Below, piece after piece: positions 5,848-8,905 of a stretch of DNA of 8,905 nucleotides. The stretch's first letter is position 1. Every line of letters starts with the position of its first letter. The position numbers and the translations under genes were made by a program. The stretch is from UBA2210 sp036825195. GTDB taxonomy: Bacteria; Desulfobacterota; Syntrophia; Syntrophales; UBA2210. The stretch lies in NCBI GenBank assembly GCA_036825195.1, contig DAISYQ010000072.1, positions 1 to 8,905 of the forward strand. Direction: 5' to 3'. Below the pieces are notes generated by a model, which worked only from the letters and a program-made list of their open reading frames with translations, made no database searches and had not been told where the DNA came from.

Positions 5848-6813
5848 TTGTTGGCAAAAAGGACAGTAACTATTATCAATCATCGGGGCGAAATGCTCCA
5901 TGGTGTGCTTTCCATCCCGGACCAGGATGTGTCCAACAAGCGACTGATAATCTTTTTTCAGGTCGGGATCGGTACGAAAACAGGCGTGGGGGATTATCTA
6001 CGGATTGTTGCCGACCGGTTGTCTTCTGCTGGGATTACGGTCCTCCGGCTCGACCAGAGTGGGACCGGTGACAGTCAGGGCGAGCTCCCAGACGGGATCA
6101 GCATACCGGAGCTCTTTCGTAAGGTCCAGTCAGGTTATTTCAAAGAGGATTCCCTGGCGGTTATCGATTGGGCCGCGCGCGAATTCAGCGGCTATCAAAT
6201 CTATCTACTGGGCGAATGCGGGGGGTGCATATCCCTGACCCTGGCCGGCGCGGAACGAATGGACCTGATTGACGGCGTACTGATGATGGCGTTCCCAGTC
6301 CTCTATTCTCCTCAAGAAAATACCGGCAAAACTTCGGTGAGGGAATTCGATGCCCGGGTGACCATGCAGGGGTATCTGCGGAAGCTTATGAGTCCAAGGA
6401 GCTATGCACGACTGTTGAGCGGTAAGTCCGACTGGGGGCTCATGCTCCAGAGTGCCCGGGTATTGATGGCTCGGCTGATCAATGATGCCTTGAAGAAGTG
6501 CGGTTTCCTCCGTACGGGAGGCCACCCTGATCATGAGCGCTTCAACTGGGAAGTTTTTTCCGCCTTCCAGAAGTTGGTTAAAAACGGGAAACCGATTCTC
6601 TTTCTTCTCCCCCAGTTAGACAATGAGACGCAAGAGTTTGATGCTGAGCTCAGGGATAAGGTTCTCTTAAAATCAGATATATATGCTAAATACTGTCGGT
6701 ATGCCTATCTGCCCGAGACGGATCATTCCATCATGTTTCAGAATTCCCGCGATCTTCTCTGTAGGGAGATCCTCGACTGGTTCAACACGCTAGAGAACTC
6801 CTCTCATGTCTGA
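5848..6813 (+). CDS. Alpha/beta-hydrolase-fold protein, exosortase A system hydrolase 1-like
   Basis: A 321-residue protein related in fold, but not closely in sequence, to the preceding one. It shows FFQVGIGTKTG at 36-46, VLRLDQSGTGDSQG at 65-78, the nucleophile elbow LLGECGGCISL at 120-130 and a late His in PETDHSIMF (His293), with Asp258 in PQLDNET as a possible acid residue. The elbow nucleophile is Cys124 (TGC at 6217-6219) in place of Ser, as in dienelactone-hydrolase-like enzymes and, as I recall, in exosortase A system-associated hydrolase 1 (TIGR03100). So a Cys-His-Asp triad is possible, unlike its neighbour. The gene begins at TTG, 11 bases after the previous stop, and overlaps the flippase start by 8 bases. 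The substrate is unknown; acyl or other ester groups on the glycan or its precursors are a reasonable guess only. Confidence 0.82.
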   Translation: MLAKRTVTIINHRGEMLHGVLSIPDQDVSNKRLIIFFQVGIGTKTGVGDYLRIVADRLSSAGITVLRLDQSGTGDSQGELPDGISIPELFRKVQSGYFKEDSLAVIDWAAREFSGYQIYLLGECGGCISLTLAGAERMDLIDGVLMMAFPVLYSPQENTGKTSVREFDARVTMQGYLRKLMSPRSYARLLSGKSDWGLMLQSARVLMARLINDALKKCGFLRTGGHPDHERFNWEVFSAFQKLVKNGKPILFLLPQLDNETQEFDAELRDKVLLKSDIYAKYCRYAYLPETDHSIMFQNSRDLLCREILDWFNTLENSSHV

Positions 6814-8323
6814 AAAAAAGATGCTTGCCATGGGATCGGTACTGAGCGCCGTGGTGCTCTTTATCCGCATAGCCGTGGCATTCCTTCTCATGCCCTTCAT
6901 CATCAATATGCTGGGGGCTCGTTTTTACGGCATCTGGGTGTTGATCGGCACATTCGTCGGTTACTATGGTGTCTTTGATTTCGGCATTGGCGGCGCGGTA
7001 ATTCGATATGTCTCGCGCGAGATGGGAGCAGGTCGGCAACACATGATCAATTCATATGTGAACAGCGCCTTTTTCCTGCTCCTGTTCCTGGGAACAATCA
7101 TTATCCTGATGTCTTTTAGCTCGGCTTTCCTGGCACAGTTTTTCATAAGCGATACAGAGCACCTCAAATTCTTCAGGTTCGCCGTCATGATTATGGGGAT
7201 TTCGATCGGGACGGCCTTCCCCTTGCGGGTATTCGATGGACTCTTGGGCGCGTATTTGCGGTTTGATCTCAAACGCTATGTTGAATTGTTTGAGATCTGT
7301 TTCAGGACCGGAATGACCGTTCTGTTGTTAAAAATGGGTTACGGTATCTACGGCTTAGCCGTGGCAAGCGCTTGCGCTACCCTCCTGGAGTTGTTATTGA
7401 AAACCGCTGTTTGTTTTCGTATCGATCCTAACCTTTCCATCGGATACGCCTATGCCGGCATGGACAAGATAAGAGAGATGATGGATTTTGCGGTTGCGAA
7501 TTTCATCAATACGCTCAACATGATCACGACGAGTCAGCTCGCACCGTATATCGTGGTGTGGGTTTCGAATGTCACCACGGTAGCATATTACGGGGTGGCG
7601 CTCACCCTGGTAAATTATTTCGGCGAGTTCTTCCGTACCACCCAAGGTGTGCTGTTTCCCTTGTTCAGTCATCGTGATGGATCCGGCGATCTTGCCGGTA
7701 TGGAACGATGGCTGGTGCTCGGTTCTCGTATTAGTGTGATCTTGGCCGGTACTGGGGGCATTCTGGTGGTATTATACGGAAAGCAATTCCTCGGGCGTTG
7801 GCTTGGGCCGGCCTTCCAGATCTCCTACCTGTATACCGTTGTGCTCATCACCCCGCTCATACTTACCTATGGCATGTTCCCGGTAGTCTTCGTCATGAAT
7901 GCGACGGGCAGACACAAGCTGGCAACATTTCTGGATGTCCTGAAAAGCGTCGCCACCCTCGCCTTGAGTTTTATCTTGGGGTATCGGATGGGTGCAATGG
8001 GCGTGGCCATTGGTACCGCCGTACCGTGCATCGTCTTCGATGGACTGATCAAACCACTGTATGCATGCAAGATCATCGAGGCCGATCCCTTCCGATATTA
8101 CGGGGCCGTGCTCGCGAGCTTGCTCAAGGTAGGCATCTTGATTGTCCCTGTATGGTTTATTCTGGGAAAGGGTGTGCAGCCCGACTACTTATCCCTGGCA
8201 TCAATCTTTGGCCTGCATATGTGCATTATCATAGCCTTGGGCTTTTTCGTATTGATCTCTGGACAGGAACGGATGATCCTCTCGGCTTACATCAATCAGC
8301 GATTCCGAACACGGTGGTCATGA
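6806..8323 (+). CDS. Polysaccharide flippase of the Wzx/MATE-like superfamily
   Basis: A 505-residue integral membrane protein, the usual size for a Wzx/PST transporter with 12-14 helices. The N-terminal pattern FIINMLGARFYGIWVLIGTF at 31-50 followed by DFGIGGAVIRYVSR at 58-71 is typical of the polysaccharide biosynthesis export family. A second repeat-like half contains ANFINTLNMITTSQLAPYIV and a NATGRHK loop, also common in the family. It is expected to move the undecaprenyl-linked repeat unit from the cytoplasmic to the periplasmic leaflet, handing it to the polymerase encoded just upstream. The ATG at 6806 lies inside the end of the hydrolase gene (8-base overlap) and has only a weak ribosome site, so translation is probably coupled. 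GC is higher here than in the first half of the window (33 of 60 in 7741-7800). Confidence 0.92.
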   Translation: MSEKKMLAMGSVLSAVVLFIRIAVAFLLMPFIINMLGARFYGIWVLIGTFVGYYGVFDFGIGGAVIRYVSREMGAGRQHMINSYVNSAFFLLLFLGTIIILMSFSSAFLAQFFISDTEHLKFFRFAVMIMGISIGTAFPLRVFDGLLGAYLRFDLKRYVELFEICFRTGMTVLLLKMGYGIYGLAVASACATLLELLLKTAVCFRIDPNLSIGYAYAGMDKIREMMDFAVANFINTLNMITTSQLAPYIVVWVSNVTTVAYYGVALTLVNYFGEFFRTTQGVLFPLFSHRDGSGDLAGMERWLVLGSRISVILAGTGGILVVLYGKQFLGRWLGPAFQISYLYTVVLITPLILTYGMFPVVFVMNATGRHKLATFLDVLKSVATLALSFILGYRMGAMGVAIGTAVPCIVFDGLIKPLYACKIIEADPFRYYGAVLASLLKVGILIVPVWFILGKGVQPDYLSLASIFGLHMCIIIALGFFVLISGQERMILSAYINQRFRTRWS

Positions 8324-8333
8324 GGATCTGGGC

Positions 8334-8340
8334 AAGGAGG
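8334..8340 (+). promoter_or_regulatory. Ribosome binding site for the last glycosyltransferase
   Basis: AAGGAGG, a near-perfect Shine-Dalgarno sequence, lies 8 bases before ATG 8349. The other nearby ATG at 8342 is too close to it and opens a frame that stops early, so 8349 is the start. Confidence 0.8.
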
Positions 8341-8348
8341 TATGGTTC

Positions 8349-8905
8349 ATGAAAATCGGTTCAGGACGGAAAAAGACATCAGGGGACCTGTCCAGAACAG
8401 TTCAACCTGTCAGGGTGCTGTTTTTTTCCCACACCCCTTTTATTGCTGGCGGTGAAGTCAACCTGATTGCTCTCCTCAAAACCATTAACAAACAAAAAAT
8501 TACAGCCTATTTGTGCTATAACCCGAGCTCGCAAATGGACAGTCAGTTGCGGGATGGCGGCACCTTCCTGTTACCCTTCGGGCTCCCCATGTATCAACGT
8601 TCACAAGTCATTCCGATTGCATATGCCATGGGGCAATTGATGTACATCCTCTTGCATCATGAAATACAGCTTGTATATGCAAACACCGGCTATGAGCTTA
8701 AATTCCTCCTGCCTCTCTGCCGGATGCTCGGTATACCGGTCATAGCCCATATTCACATCCAGGAGGAGGACAGGGTCTTGCGCTGGTTCAAGCTGGAACG
8801 CGTGCAGAGAATACTCTTCCCCTCGCGTGCCACGATGAACGGCGTCCAGAAGGGATCGCCGTGGATTGATGCCCACAAATGCCATTATGTGCACAATGCC
8901 GTCGA
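8349..8905 (+). CDS. Family 4 glycosyltransferase, N-terminal half (partial)
   Basis: The frame is open from ATG 8349 to the window end, giving 185 codons. After a basic 20-residue leader, RVLFFSHTPFIAGGEVNLIALL (about residues 22-43) has the GG-E-NL arrangement of the GT4 acceptor domain. LVYANTGYELKFLLPL and GIPVIAHIHIQEED follow, corresponding to the strand and HxH region where related enzymes bind substrate. The visible part ends in HNAVD, the counterpart of the PNGVD hinge that leads to the nucleotide-sugar domain, so roughly the second half of the gene lies beyond the window. It follows the flippase by 25 bases with a strong ribosome site. It probably adds another sugar to the same repeat unit; donor and acceptor cannot be told. 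Confidence 0.85.
   Translation, partial: MKIGSGRKKTSGDLSRTVQPVRVLFFSHTPFIAGGEVNLIALLKTINKQKITAYLCYNPSSQMDSQLRDGGTFLLPFGLPMYQRSQVIPIAYAMGQLMYILLHHEIQLVYANTGYELKFLLPLCRMLGIPVIAHIHIQEEDRVLRWFKLERVQRILFPSRATMNGVQKGSPWIDAHKCHYVHNAV

Noticed and set aside
7798..8352. Plus-strand open frame of 184 codons within the flippase gene
   Set aside because: It lies in a shifted frame over the conserved membrane helices of the flippase; its product is rich in Arg, His, Cys and Gly with no domain, as expected of an out-of-frame reading.

Overview
The window is one dense, co-directional (+ strand) block of an exosortase-associated exopolysaccharide locus from a Gram-negative bacterium. This rests on an exosortase with its EpsI partner, three glycosyltransferases, an O-antigen-type polymerase, a Wzx-like flippase and two alpha/beta-hydrolase-fold proteins of the kind seen beside exosortase A (EpsH/XrtA) genes. 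The host cannot be named from sequence alone. Middling GC, TTG starts at two genes and this gene set would fit proteobacteria in the broad sense, including Desulfobacterota, or Nitrospirota-like lineages; this is a guess.

Layout: the tail of an unidentified gene (3-125) and a 79-base gap precede epsI (205-864, TTG start) and the exosortase gene (878-1732). Next come a GT2 glycosyltransferase (1774-2580), a GT4 glycosyltransferase that overlaps it (2577-3743) and a Wzy/WaaL-like polymerase that overlaps the GT4 stop (3743-4959). The polymerase is interrupted by an apparent single-base frameshift around 4464-4483. Two atypical hydrolases (4964-5836 and 5848-6813), a 14-helix-type flippase (6806-8323) and the first 185 codons of another GT4 glycosyltransferase (8349 to the window end) complete the window. 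Gaps are at most 79 bases and several genes overlap, so the set reads as one operon. No gene-free stretch exceeds 300 bases, and no tRNA, rRNA, CRISPR, insertion sequence or convincing terminator was seen.

Inferred teamwork: the glycosyltransferases build a lipid-linked repeat unit at the cytoplasmic face, the flippase moves it across the inner membrane, and the polymerase joins units in the periplasm. The exosortase/EpsI pair is expected to process PEP-CTERM-type proteins that travel to or through the resulting matrix. The role of the hydrolase pair in such loci is unknown. No initiating phosphoglycosyltransferase, Wza/Wzc export gene or PEP-CTERM substrate lies in the window; they would have to be outside it.

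Most worth a second look: the frameshift in the polymerase, the change in base composition at about the same place, and the two hydrolases whose nucleophile elbows carry Arg and Cys where Ser is usual.
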